DNA from: Crocinitomicaceae bacterium
GTDB lineage: Bacteria > Bacteroidota > Bacteroidia > Flavobacteriales_D > Crocinitomicaceae
Reading direction: 5' to 3'
Length of the DNA stretch: 64,000 nucleotides
Assembly: GCA_029238665.1 (NCBI GenBank)
Contig: JAQWFQ010000012.1
Span: forward strand, 62,001 to 126,000
Position numbers and translations under genes: made by a program. Under the pieces are notes generated by a model, which saw only the letters and a program-made list of their open reading frames with translations, searched no databases and was not told the origin of the DNA. Positions 34,924 through 42,636 of the stretch are shown here, in pieces (within the stretch, counting starts at the first letter, position 1; every line of letters starts with the position of its first letter).

Positions 34924-36633
34924 ATGAAAATCTTCACACTTCTGTCCATCTTCTTTATTTCTCTATTAACCTGTGCTCAAGAAATCAGAAAGGAGAATTT
35001 GTCTAAGCAAAAAAAAACGTATTGGGATTTTAAACACACACAGGTTCAATCTAGTGGAAAATATTTTGTGGATGAGTTTGGGGAAACGATAGAAAAACAT
35101 GGGAAATGGACCTTCTATGATCGCTTAGGAAATGTTGAAGAAGTTCGGAACTATTATCGGGATGTACTTGCGGGTCCAGTGGTTCTGTTTTATTCAAATG
35201 GTAAAAAACGCCAAGAAGGATTCTTTAAAAATGGCAGTCAAGACAGTCTTTATTTGGAGTGGTACGAAACCGGTAAGTTGAAAACAAAAGGAACGTTCAA
35301 GCTTGATGAAGCAGTGAATAAGTGGTACTATTATTACCAAGACGGAAGGCTTAAAGCTATAGAAGAAGCACAAGACTCAATGAATTATGTATGGGAATTC
35401 TATCTGCCAGACTCCCTTCATACGCAAACAGTTGTAGATGGCTTAGGTGAGCTGACTACATACTATACAACAGGGCAGGTCAAAGAATGGTATAACTATA
35501 ATCAAGGGCTTAAAAATGGAAGTTTCGAAGAGTTTAGTATTTACGGTTATACAACATTAAGCGGCTCATTCAAGGGTGGATTAAAAGATGGAAAGTGGGA
35601 GTATACTTACTACACAGGAGATTTAGAGAAAATTAGCCACTACGAAGACGGTGCTTTAAATGGGGCGTACACGTATTATTATGATAACGGTAAGACTAAT
35701 GTGATAGGTCAATATAAAAATGGGGCTAAAGATGGTGAATGGACCTGGTATACAAATACAGGGAACAAGGACATGAAGGGGTCATTTAAAAATGATTTAC
35801 AAGACGGCGATTGGTCTTATTGGTACCGAACAGGAGACCTTTCTTACCATGCGCATTATACCAGTGGATTGAAAACAGGGGAGTGGACTTATTTTTATAA
35901 AGAGGGAACAAAATTTAAAATAGGAACCTTTGACAACGACCTCAAAAATGGAACTTGGAGAACATGGTACGAAGATGAAACCTTGCTCATGGAAGGGGAC
36001 TATGTGAATGGAAAAGAAGAGGGCGAATGGAATAATTATTGGGAAACAGGCGATTTAAAAAACACAGCCATTTTTAAGGGGGGGGCGTTGCACGGAGAAT
36101 GGAACTCCTATTATACGAATGGAAATCTTAAGCTGAACGGGACCTATGTTAAAGACATGAAGGTCGGCGAATGGACCGAGTCTTTTGAAAATGGGCAACT
36201 AAAGGATGTGATGACCTATAAGTTGTTTAAGGTAAAGTCTAAAGTTAATTATGGCATAATGAAAGACCACGTTGTGATGGAAAGCAAGCTCCATGGGCAG
36301 ACAAGATCTTACTCTTCGAAAGATTTTAAAATGACCGGGGATGGAAACTATAAGAAGGGGTTAAAAGAGGGTAAATGGATTGCTTATTATCCTGGAGGGA
36401 AGTTTCCAGCGGTTATTTCTCAGTATAAAGATGGGGCATTACATGGAGTGATGCAACAATTTACCCGCCGCGGAAAAATCACATCCGAAATCGAATATAA
36501 AAAAGGGTTAAAACACGGAAAATTTAACGTGTTTGATAAACGGGGGAAGGTTATTAATTCGCGCAGGTTTGAACATGGAATGCAGGTCGTTGAAGGGCAG
36601 TCAAAATCTTCAGGACACTTTTCTCCAAACTAA
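34924..36633 (+). CDS. Secreted or periplasmic MORN-type repeat protein
   Basis: A 569-residue protein with a signal peptide (MKIFTLLSIFFISLLTCAQE). From about residue 40 to 560 it is built of more than ten repeats of about 23 residues of the form YY.NGKLK..G.YKNG..DGEW.. (MORN_2 variant; often auto-annotated as YwqK-family antitoxin). Such repeats form long beta-solenoid-like surfaces. No enzymatic domain is visible, and no toxin gene is adjacent, so the antitoxin label should not be trusted. A 7-of-8 -7 box TAACTTTA (34902-34909) precedes it. Confidence 0.8.
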   Translation: MKIFTLLSIFFISLLTCAQEIRKENLSKQKKTYWDFKHTQVQSSGKYFVDEFGETIEKHGKWTFYDRLGNVEEVRNYYRDVLAGPVVLFYSNGKKRQEGFFKNGSQDSLYLEWYETGKLKTKGTFKLDEAVNKWYYYYQDGRLKAIEEAQDSMNYVWEFYLPDSLHTQTVVDGLGELTTYYTTGQVKEWYNYNQGLKNGSFEEFSIYGYTTLSGSFKGGLKDGKWEYTYYTGDLEKISHYEDGALNGAYTYYYDNGKTNVIGQYKNGAKDGEWTWYTNTGNKDMKGSFKNDLQDGDWSYWYRTGDLSYHAHYTSGLKTGEWTYFYKEGTKFKIGTFDNDLKNGTWRTWYEDETLLMEGDYVNGKEEGEWNNYWETGDLKNTAIFKGGALHGEWNSYYTNGNLKLNGTYVKDMKVGEWTESFENGQLKDVMTYKLFKVKSKVNYGIMKDHVVMESKLHGQTRSYSSKDFKMTGDGNYKKGLKEGKWIAYYPGGKFPAVISQYKDGALHGVMQQFTRRGKITSEIEYKKGLKHGKFNVFDKRGKVINSRRFEHGMQVVEGQSKSSGHFSPN

Positions 36634-36640
36634 CCAAGGT

Positions 36641-37234
36641 CTAGGCAAAGAGCTCTTTTGCGTTAGAACTGAATAGTTTTACTGCTATAGCAAGTAATAT
36701 AATTCCAAAAACTTTTTCAAGGATTGCAATCCCCCCCTGTCCTAAAATCTGTTCTATTCGCTTAGTCAGCTTAAGGACAATGAAAACAATGATAATATTG
36801 ATTAAGATGGCAAGGGCAATGTTGATCTCGTGATACTCTGCACGTAAAGAAACAATGGACGTCATAGATCCAGCACCTGCAATAATTGGAAACGCTAAAG
36901 GAACGACACTGGCAGTCTTACCTGTAACTTCTCCGCGAAACACTTTAATTCCTAAAATCATTTCGAAAGCCATGGCAAATAGAATAAATGACCCTGCAAC
37001 TGCAAAGGCTTCTATCCCTACTCCAAATAAATGAAGAATACGTTCACCTACAAGTAAAAAAAGGATCATAATACCGAATGAAACTAGACTTGCTCTAGCG
37101 GCATCAACATGACCCGTTTGCTCTTTTATTTTAATAATAATCGGAATGGACCCAACAATATCTACAACAGCAAACAATACCATCGATGCTTTAAATAAAT
37201 CACTCCAATTAAATTCGTTTAAAAATGCGATCAT
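36641..37234 (-). CDS. MarC-family integral membrane protein
   Basis: A 197-residue, six-helix protein of the MarC/UPF0056 family (PF01914), with VDIVGSIPIIIKIKEQTG near residue 24 and PLAFPIIAGAGSMTSIVSL near residue 112. The function is unknown despite the historical link to multiple antibiotic resistance. It starts 5 bp after the purN stop and is probably cotranscribed with it. It converges on the MORN gene with a 7-bp gap. Confidence 0.85.
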   Translation of the reverse strand: MIAFLNEFNWSDLFKASMVLFAVVDIVGSIPIIIKIKEQTGHVDAARASLVSFGIMILFLLVGERILHLFGVGIEAFAVAGSFILFAMAFEMILGIKVFRGEVTGKTASVVPLAFPIIAGAGSMTSIVSLRAEYHEINIALAILINIIIVFIVLKLTKRIEQILGQGGIAILEKVFGIILLAIAVKLFSSNAKELFA

Positions 37235-37239
37235 AATAA

Positions 37240-37812
37240 TTAGGTTAAAATAGTGTTTTGTATTACTGTAGGTAAATACGCTTGCTCTAAGTATCGAATC
37301 TTTTGCTCCAATTCTGAAACGCCATCTTGTGGGGTTAATGCACAGTGAAATTGTGCTATTATTCTTCCTTTATCAAATTCTGGACTAACGAAATGAATCG
37401 TAATTCCAGACTCTGTTTCATTGTTTGCAATAACCGCCTTATGAACGTGGGTGCCAAACATTCCCTTACCACCGTGGTTAGGGAGTAAAGACGGGTGTAA
37501 GTTGATCATTTTTTCGGAGTAAGCCGTAATGAGACTACGTGGAATAAGCCTTAGGTATCCCGCAAGAATGATCCAATCAACGTTGTTGTCTTTACAGAAG
37601 GTTGTTAAAAAATCGCCGTCAGCTACTTTTGCATTGTCAAAATATACGGAGCGCACCCCAAGTGTTTCTGAAGATTTCAAAACGGGAGCATCAGCCTTGT
37701 TACTTAATACAAATCCCACATCAATTGTAGGATGGTTTTCAAAAAACCGAATTAAATTAACTGCATTACTACCTGTCCCTGAGGCAAATATGGCGATTTT
37801 AGTCTTGCTCAT
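37240..37812 (-). CDS. purN: Phosphoribosylglycinamide formyltransferase
   Basis: Third step of purine synthesis: formyl transfer from 10-formyl-tetrahydrofolate to GAR. A 190-residue protein with FASGTGSNAVNLI near residue 9, LAGYLRLIP near residue 83, the catalytic NLHPSLLPNHGG near residue 104 and D near FDKGRIIAQ. Located upstream of marC in a two-gene unit; divergent from acpP. Confidence 0.93.
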   Translation of the reverse strand: MSKTKIAIFASGTGSNAVNLIRFFENHPTIDVGFVLSNKADAPVLKSSETLGVRSVYFDNAKVADGDFLTTFCKDNNVDWIILAGYLRLIPRSLITAYSEKMINLHPSLLPNHGGKGMFGTHVHKAVIANNETESGITIHFVSPEFDKGRIIAQFHCALTPQDGVSELEQKIRYLEQAYLPTVIQNTILT

Positions 37813-38002
37813 AAAACAAAGATATTAATGTTGCTCTTAAATAACAAGGCTTGCGAAGTGTAATCGATATACTGGAGTGAATAAGTAAAAAAGAAATGCC
37901 TGTTTGAGTTATTTTTACTAGTTTCATAGTCAAAGGTAAGCTAGGGCTGTATTTATTCAAAAAAGCGGATATCGGTGTTATAGAATATTATGACTAAATA
38001 TT

Positions 38003-38032
38003 TTGTCTTTTGATATATTGTGGCTTTCTTTG
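38003..38032 (+). promoter_or_regulatory. Candidate acpP promoter (TTG-N19-TTTCTTTG)
   Basis: TTG at 38003-38005 and TTTCTTTG at 38025-38032 (7 of 8 of TAnnTTTG) are 19 bp apart, 31 nt before acpP. The rest of the 251-bp region between purN and acpP shows no gene or clear structure. Confidence 0.5.
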
Positions 38033-38063
38033 CCGCTGAATTAACCATATAAATTAAGAAGAA

Positions 38064-38300
38064 ATGTCTGACGTTAAATCAAAAGTAATATCTATTATCG
38101 TAGATAAATTAGGTGTTGAAGAAAACGAAGTAGCAACTGAAGCGAGCTTCACAAACGATCTAGGAGCAGATTCTCTAGATACAGTTGAGCTAATCATGGA
38201 ATTTGAAAAGGAATTTAACATTGCTATTCCAGATGATCAAGCTGAAAACATCCAAACAGTTGGTGCTGCAATTTCTTACATCGAAGAAAACGCAAAATAG
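38064..38300 (+). CDS. acpP: Acyl carrier protein
   Basis: A 78-residue acidic carrier for fatty-acid synthesis. The phosphopantetheine site is S37 in [12 protein letters not shown]. It is followed 38 bp later by fabF and then rnc, the classic acpP-fabF-rnc order. Confidence 0.97.
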   Translation: MSDVKSKVISIIVDKLGVEENEVATEASFTNDLGADSLDTVELIMEFEKEFNIAIPDDQAENIQTVGAAISYIEENAK

Positions 38301-38338
38301 TTTAAAAACGGATACATTATTTAATTAACGGTTCACGT

Positions 38339-39592
38339 ATGGAATTGAAACGAGTTGTTGTTACAGGACTAGGTGCTCTTACACCCATTGGAAATACACT
38401 CCCTGAATACTGGGAAGGCTTGAAAAATGGAAAGAGCGGTGCTGCTCCAATTAAACAATTTGATGCGTCGTTATTTAAAACACACTTTGCTTGTGAAGTC
38501 AAAGACTTCAATGTTACGGATCATATAGACCGTAAAGAAGCAAGGAAATTAGACCAGTTTTCACAGTATGCCATAGTTTCTGCAAGAGAAGCTGTGGCAA
38601 ACTCTGGACTAATTGAATCAGAGCCTAACCTTAATCGTATCGGGGTTATTTGGGGTTCTGGTATTGGAGGGTTAAAAACGTTCCAAGATGAAGTAACTAA
38701 CTATGCAAAAGGAGACGGTACTCCACGATTTAACCCATTTTTCATTCCAAAAATGATTGCAGATATTGCTGCTGGTCATATTTCAATTGAATATGGTTTC
38801 CGTGGCCCTAACTATGTTACTGTATCTGCTTGTGCTTCATCAACAAATGCAATTATTGATGCTTACAATTACATTCGTTTAGGAAAAGCGGATGCTATTG
38901 TTACTGGTGGATCTGAAGCTGGGGTTAATGAAGCTGGTTTAGGTGGATTTAACGCATTAAGAGCTTTATCAACTAGAAATGACTCTCCTGAAACTGCTTC
39001 TCGTCCATTTGACGCAGAGCGTGATGGTTTTGTTTTAGGTGAAGGTGCAGGAGCTTTAATTTTAGAAGATTATGACCATGCAATTAAGCGTGGGGCCAAA
39101 ATCTATGCTGAGGTTCTTGGAGGTGGAATGTCGAGTGATGCTTATCATATGACTGCCCCTCATCCTGATGGTCTTGGTGCTCGAAATTCAATGATTGCAG
39201 CGCTTGAAGATGCTGAACTTGATTCAAGTAAAATTGATTATGTAAATGTACACGGTACATCAACTCCTTTGGGAGATGTTGCTGAAGTTAAGGCTATTCA
39301 ACAAGTATTTGGAGAGCATGCGTACAACATCAACATCAGCTCAACAAAATCTATGACAGGACACCTTTTAGGTGCGGCGGGTGCTATTGAGGCAATCGCA
39401 TGTGTTATGGCTGTTCAAGAAGACATTGTTCCACCAACAATTAATCACGAGAATGAGGATCCAGCACTGGATAATAAATTAAACCTCACGTTTAATAAGG
39501 CTCAAAAAAGAACGGTTAATTACGCGATGTCAAATACATTCGGATTTGGAGGTCACAACACGACCGTTATCGTGAAGAAATTTACGAAATAG
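38339..39592 (+). CDS. fabF: Beta-ketoacyl-ACP synthase II
   Basis: Condenses malonyl-ACP with growing acyl-ACP. A 417-residue thiolase-fold enzyme with catalytic C165 (SACASSTNAI), H305 (NVHGTSTPLGD) and H342 (KSMTGHLLGAAG), the Cys-His-His triad of FabF/FabB. It is in an operon with acpP and rnc; the rnc start follows its stop with no gap. Confidence 0.97.
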   Translation: MELKRVVVTGLGALTPIGNTLPEYWEGLKNGKSGAAPIKQFDASLFKTHFACEVKDFNVTDHIDRKEARKLDQFSQYAIVSAREAVANSGLIESEPNLNRIGVIWGSGIGGLKTFQDEVTNYAKGDGTPRFNPFFIPKMIADIAAGHISIEYGFRGPNYVTVSACASSTNAIIDAYNYIRLGKADAIVTGGSEAGVNEAGLGGFNALRALSTRNDSPETASRPFDAERDGFVLGEGAGALILEDYDHAIKRGAKIYAEVLGGGMSSDAYHMTAPHPDGLGARNSMIAALEDAELDSSKIDYVNVHGTSTPLGDVAEVKAIQQVFGEHAYNINISSTKSMTGHLLGAAGAIEAIACVMAVQEDIVPPTINHENEDPALDNKLNLTFNKAQKRTVNYAMSNTFGFGGHNTTVIVKKFTK

Positions 39593-40312
39593 TTGTTCGC
39601 CTTATTTCCTTTATTCAAAAAAAAACAACCGAAACAAGAAGTAGAAATTGCGCGCTTTATAATGCAGCGTTTTGGCTATCGGTTAAAAAAAATCGCGCTC
39701 TTTTCTGAAGCGCTGACACATAAGTCAGTTTCCAATGTAAATGGAGAAACCTCTAATGAACGTTTAGAGTTTTTAGGGGACTCTATCTTAGATTCTGTTG
39801 TTGCAGAAATGCTCTATTCGAAATTCCCAAACGAAGATGAAGGCTATTTAACAAAGGTAAAGTCCAAGATTGTAAGCCGAAGAACTTTAGGGGTGATTGG
39901 TCATGAAATGGGAATAGCCAATGTGTTACAGTATAGCAATAGCCGCTCCATTAAACTTGAAACGATTGAAGGCAATGCCTTTGAATCATTAATTGGTGCA
40001 ATCTACCTTGATGGGGGCTATAGAAGTGTTAAAAAGAGTTTAAAACACCATGTTTTTAGAAAGTATGTAGACCTGAATCAAATCCTTATTGAAGAAATTG
40101 ATTTTAAATCTCGGCTATTTATTTGGAGTCAAAAAAACCGTTTGGAACTGGAATTTGAAATTATCTCAGAGGTAAACAAAGGGACTTCCTGGGAGTATTT
40201 AATGGCTGTTAAAATTAACGGTCAAGAGTATGGCCGTGGAACCGGTTCTTCCAAGAAAAAAGCAGAGCAAGCTGCAGCACAAGAAACACTAGAGCTTGTT
40301 GGAGAATTGTAA
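39593..40312 (+). CDS. rnc: Ribonuclease III
   Basis: Cleaves double-stranded RNA in rRNA and mRNA processing. A 239-residue protein with the RNase III signature ERLEFLGDSILDSVVAEML near residue 60, EGNAFESLIGAIYLDGG with the second acidic pair, and a C-terminal dsRNA-binding domain (AVKINGQEYGRGTGSSKKKA). The start is a TTG immediately after the fabF stop; it is preferred over the first ATG (39662) because the basic extension before the first helix is usual in Bacteroidota RNase III and the ATG would cut into that helix. Confidence 0.9.
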   Translation: MFALFPLFKKKQPKQEVEIARFIMQRFGYRLKKIALFSEALTHKSVSNVNGETSNERLEFLGDSILDSVVAEMLYSKFPNEDEGYLTKVKSKIVSRRTLGVIGHEMGIANVLQYSNSRSIKLETIEGNAFESLIGAIYLDGGYRSVKKSLKHHVFRKYVDLNQILIEEIDFKSRLFIWSQKNRLELEFEIISEVNKGTSWEYLMAVKINGQEYGRGTGSSKKKAEQAAAQETLELVGEL

Positions 40313-40380
40313 TCGCTTAAGTTATTGCCCAGTTATTTTTATTTGATTCTAATTTTTTCTAACTTATATAAGAAAGAAAC

Positions 40381-40740
40381 ATGAATCACATTGAACTTGG
40401 ACAGAAGGGAGAGGAAATCGCAGTCACTTATTTAGTTTCAAAAGGCTATATAATTAAAGCACGAAATTTTCGTTGGAACAGAGGTGAGGTTGACCTTATT
40501 TGTGAATCTCAAAATCGCTTAAAAATTGTTGAGGTTAAAACACGTACGTCAAATTATTTGGGAGAGCCTTATTTAGCGGTAAATAGGTCTAAACAAAGGC
40601 AAATAATACGCGTCGCAAATTATTATATTCAAGAGAACAAAATTGACAAAGAGGTAGAGTTTGATGTTGTGTCAATTGTTTTGAATGCTACTAAAACGAA
40701 GGTAGAACATATTGAAAATGCGTTCTATCCAATGCTATAG
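40381..40740 (+). CDS. YraN/UPF0102-family putative endonuclease
   Basis: A 119-residue protein with the PD-(D/E)XK-like pattern typical of UPF0102: GEEIAVTYLVSKGYIIKARN, RGEVDLICES and IVEVKTRTSNYLG. Family members resemble archaeal Holliday-junction resolvases; their biological role is not established. Confidence 0.88.
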   Translation: MNHIELGQKGEEIAVTYLVSKGYIIKARNFRWNRGEVDLICESQNRLKIVEVKTRTSNYLGEPYLAVNRSKQRQIIRVANYYIQENKIDKEVEFDVVSIVLNATKTKVEHIENAFYPML

Positions 40741-40751
40741 TTTAAATATCG

Positions 40752-40759
40752 TATCTTTG
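40752..40759 (+). promoter_or_regulatory. -7 box of the pseudouridine synthase gene
   Basis: TATCTTTG is an exact TAnnTTTG box, 11 nt before ATG 40771 and 20 nt before ATG 40780. Confidence 0.5.
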
Positions 40760-40770
40760 CACAAATAATT

Positions 40771-41712
40771 ATGCTCGAGATGAACACAAGAAAAACAGGA
40801 GGTCGTAGTAACGACTCAAAAGACAAGTCGTTTAAAGGACGAAGATCAGGAGGTAAAAAAGGCACTTCAACGTCTAGAAATGGACGTGTAAAGAATGACG
40901 GCGAAAGTAAGAAGGGTCAAAAAGAGATTAAATCCAGAAGCCGATACATTGATTATAAGGATAAATTGAAAAAAGGGGATCCTTTACCATCGTTTAACGA
41001 TGATGCGATTCGCTTAAACAAGTATTTATCTAATGCAGGAGTTTGTTCACGTAGAGAAGCTGATGTTTTAATTAAAACAGGGGTTGTTTCTGTAAACGGA
41101 ATCCAGGTAGTTGAAATGGGTTATAAAGTGAAGCCGGGTGATGTTGTAAAATATGACGGTGAATCAATTAATGCAGAAAAGAAACGTTATGTTCTATTAA
41201 ATAAACCAAAAGGATTTATCACAACAATGGACGACCCTTTTGGGCGTAAAACAGTTATGGGACTGGTAAAAAAAGCATGCAAAGAACGCGTGTATCCTGT
41301 TGGCCGTTTGGACAAAGAAACCACAGGGTTGTTATTGTTTACTAACGATGGTGATTTAGCAAAAAAATTAACACACCCACGACATAAATCAAGTAAAGTT
41401 TACCATGTAGAGCTTAACAAAAAAGTTTCGAGAGAAGATTTACAGAAGCTATTAACAGGAATTAAACTGGAAGATGGAACTTCATTTTTTGACAAAGCTG
41501 AATTTGTGAAAGATGGTGAGCCAAAAGAAGTTGGAGTAGAGTTGCACTCGGGTAAAAATAGAATTGTCCGTAGAACATTTGAAGCAATAGGTTTAATTGT
41601 AACAAAGTTGGATCGGGTTACATTTGCTGGGTTGACAAAGAAAGATTTACCACGCGGGATGTATCGTCACCTTACCGAAAAAGAAGTTGCATTTCTAAAA
41701 ATGACTAAGTAA
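40771..41712 (+). CDS. RsuA/RluB-family rRNA pseudouridine synthase with basic N-terminal extension
   Basis: A 313-residue protein. The first 60-70 residues are a low-complexity Lys/Arg/Ser/Gly-rich extension, then an S4 RNA-binding domain (RLNKYLSNAGVCSRREADVL near residue 81), then the synthase domain with catalytic Asp in VGRLDKETTGLLLFTNDGDL. RluB (23S U2605) is the likelier role, given length and the extension, but RsuA or RluF activity is possible. ATG 40780 is an alternative start. It overlaps the next gene by one base (TAATG). Confidence 0.87.
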   Translation: MLEMNTRKTGGRSNDSKDKSFKGRRSGGKKGTSTSRNGRVKNDGESKKGQKEIKSRSRYIDYKDKLKKGDPLPSFNDDAIRLNKYLSNAGVCSRREADVLIKTGVVSVNGIQVVEMGYKVKPGDVVKYDGESINAEKKRYVLLNKPKGFITTMDDPFGRKTVMGLVKKACKERVYPVGRLDKETTGLLLFTNDGDLAKKLTHPRHKSSKVYHVELNKKVSREDLQKLLTGIKLEDGTSFFDKAEFVKDGEPKEVGVELHSGKNRIVRRTFEAIGLIVTKLDRVTFAGLTKKDLPRGMYRHLTEKEVAFLKMTK

Positions 41713-42575
41713 TGAAAAGTAGTATTGTTGTTATATGCTTGTTGGTGTCATTTATATCGGGTGCCCAAAGCGGTCCAAAAAAAGTTTCTTTTGCTAAAGG
41801 AACCTTATATGGATACTGGGGATATAATAGAAGCGGGTATACAAAAAGCAATATGCGGTTTGTTGGTTCAGGGTACGATTTTACAATGAAAGGCGCTGTG
41901 GCGCACGATAACCCTTCAGAATTTGACGCTAAGGTCTACTTTAACCCTAAAAAAGTTACAATTCCTCAATTTAACGCACGAATAGGATATTATTTTGCAG
42001 ATAATTGGGCCATTTCTTTTGGGTACGATCATATGAAATACATTTTTTCGGATCAGAATGAGGTTTTTCTGAGCGGATCAATTGACCCCAGTTTAAATGC
42101 AGCATGGTCTGGAATACATTCAGGGACTCCGGTGGTTACAGATAGAGATCAATTTCATTATGAGAATTCGGATGGATTGAACTATTTGAGACTGGAATTG
42201 ACCCGAACCGACCAGTGGTTAAAAGTAGGTAAACAGGACTGGTTTGCTTTTTCGACAAACATCGGCTTATCTACAGGAGGCATTCTATCTTTTAATGATT
42301 TTACATTCGCTGGACAAAAGAACGTTCGAACAATATCACTTTCGGGTTATGGACTGTCAGGACATTTGGGCTTACGCTTTGAGTTTTTCAGACATTTCTT
42401 TATACAACCGAATTTAGGAGGTGGGTTTCATCATCAAGTAAGGGTTAGAAACCGTCCCAATGACCTTAGTGCTTACACAAGACATGCTTATGGATACTAT
42501 GAGGCAAATGTTGTTGTTGGATTTTTAACTTATATAAAAGATAAGAATGCGTGTGATAGCTGTCCAAATTGGTAA
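41712..42575 (+). CDS. Outer-membrane beta-barrel protein of unknown function
   Basis: A 287-residue protein with a signal peptide (MKSSIVVICLLVSFISGAQ). Alternating hydrophobic/polar strands with many aromatic residues (LYGYWGYNRSGYTKSNMRF, IGYYFADNWAISFGYDHM) suggest an 8-12 strand outer-membrane barrel. I recognise no defined family. It starts on the last base of the pseudouridine synthase gene; the pairing may be only transcriptional. Confidence 0.7.
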   Translation: MKSSIVVICLLVSFISGAQSGPKKVSFAKGTLYGYWGYNRSGYTKSNMRFVGSGYDFTMKGAVAHDNPSEFDAKVYFNPKKVTIPQFNARIGYYFADNWAISFGYDHMKYIFSDQNEVFLSGSIDPSLNAAWSGIHSGTPVVTDRDQFHYENSDGLNYLRLELTRTDQWLKVGKQDWFAFSTNIGLSTGGILSFNDFTFAGQKNVRTISLSGYGLSGHLGLRFEFFRHFFIQPNLGGGFHHQVRVRNRPNDLSAYTRHAYGYYEANVVVGFLTYIKDKNACDSCPNW

Positions 42576-42592
42576 CAGAAAAAACAAGAAAT

Positions 42593-42621
42593 AAAAAAAG
42601 GCTCCTTTCGGAGCCTTTTTT
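42593..42621. terminator. Bidirectional intrinsic terminator
   Basis: AAAAAAGGCTCC-TTTC-GGAGCCTTTTTT lies between the beta-barrel gene and the converging TonB receptor gene. Confidence 0.92.
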
Positions 42622-42636
42622 ATGGAGTTGAGCCTC

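Noticed and set aside
34924-36633. Toxin-antitoxin function suggested by the YwqK-like repeats
   Set aside because: The protein is secreted, built of MORN-type repeats only, and has no toxin gene next to it.
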